A program made the position numbers and the translations under genes. This document shows, in pieces, positions 7,801 through 8,051 of a stretch of DNA of 8,051 nt. This stretch comes from Balneolales bacterium (GTDB lineage Bacteria > Bacteroidota > Rhodothermia > Balneolales > Natronogracilivirgulaceae): assembly GCA_007131535.1 (NCBI GenBank), contig SLQI01000128.1, positions 1 to 8,051 of the forward strand, read 5' to 3'. Below the pieces are notes generated by a model. It was given only the letters and a program-made list of their open reading frames with translations, searched no databases and was not told the DNA's origin. How positions within the stretch are numbered: the first letter of the stretch is position 1; each line of letters begins with the position of its first letter.

Positions 7801-8051
7801 TGGCGAACCTTGAGTTTCGGTACCCGCTGGTTGCGGCTATATTACCGGGTCCGATTCCCATCCTCCCGCTTTATAACATACAGGGAACCATGTTCACCGA
7901 CATTGGTGCCACCTGGCAGCATGATGATTTGCAAAATTTTGATCGCGATGCTGCATTGGTTGGCGCCGGTTTCGGACTCCGGACGATCGTACTGGGATTA
8001 CCCTTCCGTTGGGATGTCGGATGGCCATACGAATACGGGGAAGGTTTCGGC
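4851..8051 (+). CDS. Secreted HExxH metallopeptidase / TolB-like propeller / Omp85 barrel fusion protein (3' end outside window)
   Basis: The frame is open for 1067 codons up to the window edge. A signal peptide (basic start, hydrophobic 11-25, likely cut at AGA|QG after residue 30) directs export. Residues about 31-275 form a peptidase-MA-like gluzincin domain: HELSH at 148-152 and WFEEGLAEF at 179-187, giving probable zinc ligands H148, H152, E182 and catalytic E149. Residues about 305-605 hold six PD40/TolB-type propeller repeats, marked by SPxG or SPDG-like turns near 313, 368, 413, 457, 522 and 565. A polar, acidic linker (Gln run 649-652, then Glu-rich) leads to an outer-membrane barrel from about 706. 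It ends with Omp85 hallmarks: PMRGH at 968-972 (equivalent of the loop-6 VRGF motif), FTDIGATW at 1015-1022 and a GLPFRWDVGWPY strand. No POTRA domains are seen. ATG 4851 is chosen because it opens directly into the signal peptide. Domain calls are firm; substrate and role are unknown. Confidence 0.9.
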   Translation, partial: MFVKHIPLYRAALTLAAFFVGFVGVNQAGAQGFFQFGQNKVNYEQFDWRFIQTEHFDIHYYDSRNYYIAEFAAHTLESSLAQARADWNHQINDRIPVILYDSSTDFAQTNVIPFIIPQSVGGVTDLYKNRITMPFDGDYDRFRHVLQHELSHAVSNDYFFGGSLQNVVQNNIQLEKPLWFEEGLAEFVSLGWDTDTDMFMRDLVVNANVPAIPQLRGYLAYRGGQTVWYYIAEEYGREKVAEVLERTRITRSAQGGIRQALGLSISELTERWQDWLKEKYYPEIAERERVRDIGRNVTRENFRGAFNTSPTISPQGDKMAMITNRRGYFDVVLVDTETGEPIRTVVRGEDDVDFEELNILNPNLTWSPDGQKLALSTRADGKIDIAIVDIDRGETRRLKFPKLDAIKSVAWSPDGTKLAFNGNYGPYPDIYVYDLETDDYFNVTNDIFSDKDPAWSPDSKYLLFSSDRGSRVELGKYRTNYSVLTNPDLTQRDIYRVELGSNRAERLTHSRTSKEERPVMTSEGELLFISDQNGIPNIYKMDLDDRVSVPLTNFLVGVQQMSISADGRRLAMNTYNRGYLDIFVINNITNRVKEDGIEPNEWAQRRAAEPDYVRVPAIGIARERLREEEPMRPSFLAESRSLVLDGLLQQQQALQPEDPEEEADTVEVEEDGTVDFRNYVFSDEFDDLIDETVGRQFDPEGNRDDEGRYIPRRYRLSFSPDITYFGGGAVFSTGFGAQALTQIEFSDLLGDHRIGISSNLVFDLRNSDYIISYSYLRPRTNVNVSYFHSARQFARGIQAGQFTFERVRNYGGGISFRYPFNRFDRVDYGLSLIAVSRDVAGGANLPLETEKNYFLNPNVTFTRDRTLQGAFFTPRAGRRMALQVNAAPPVGHEDFLQFASSMGDFRQYYSIANFWTFAFRFSGGISYGRNAQQFLMGGMQNWINFSFEDRQVSPDIAESIFFTMPAWPMRGHRYNAGIGNTFALANLEFRYPLVAAILPGPIPILPLYNIQGTMFTDIGATWQHDDLQNFDRDAALVGAGFGLRTIVLGLPFRWDVGWPYEYGEGFG

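Overview
The window carries three genes, all on the + strand and closely packed, with no RNA gene, mobile element or CRISPR array visible. From left to right they are the C-terminal part of a TamB-type translocation/assembly protein (open at the left edge), a complete RNase R, and a very large secreted protein that is open at the right edge. The last one joins an HExxH metallopeptidase domain, a six-repeat TolB/PD40-type beta-propeller and an Omp85 (BamA/TamA-like) outer-membrane barrel in one chain.

The organism is a Gram-negative (diderm) bacterium, because TamB and an Omp85 barrel both require an outer membrane. Base composition is balanced, the proteins are rather acidic, no Shine-Dalgarno sequence precedes either visible start, and TamB and the peptidase-propeller-barrel protein look like those of the Bacteroidota/Rhodothermota/Balneolota group. 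I would guess a marine or saline Balneolota or Rhodothermota member. This is inference from protein style; no taxonomic marker gene is present.

Layout: 1-2379 tamB (3' part); 2380-2604 a 225-bp AT-richer gap with two related imperfect dyads but no convincing promoter or terminator; 2605-4806 rnr; 4807-4850 a 44-bp gap; 4851-8051 the fusion gene. The last gene runs about 1067 codons without a stop and probably lacks only its last few residues.

Functionally, the two outer genes both concern the cell envelope. TamB bridges inner and outer membranes and normally works with an Omp85 protein (TamA). The fusion gene supplies an Omp85-type barrel close by, but with a peptidase and propeller where POTRA domains would be expected. 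Whether the two work together cannot be settled from sequence alone. RNase R between them is a housekeeping exoribonuclease with no obvious link to the envelope theme. The fusion protein is the most interesting object in the window.
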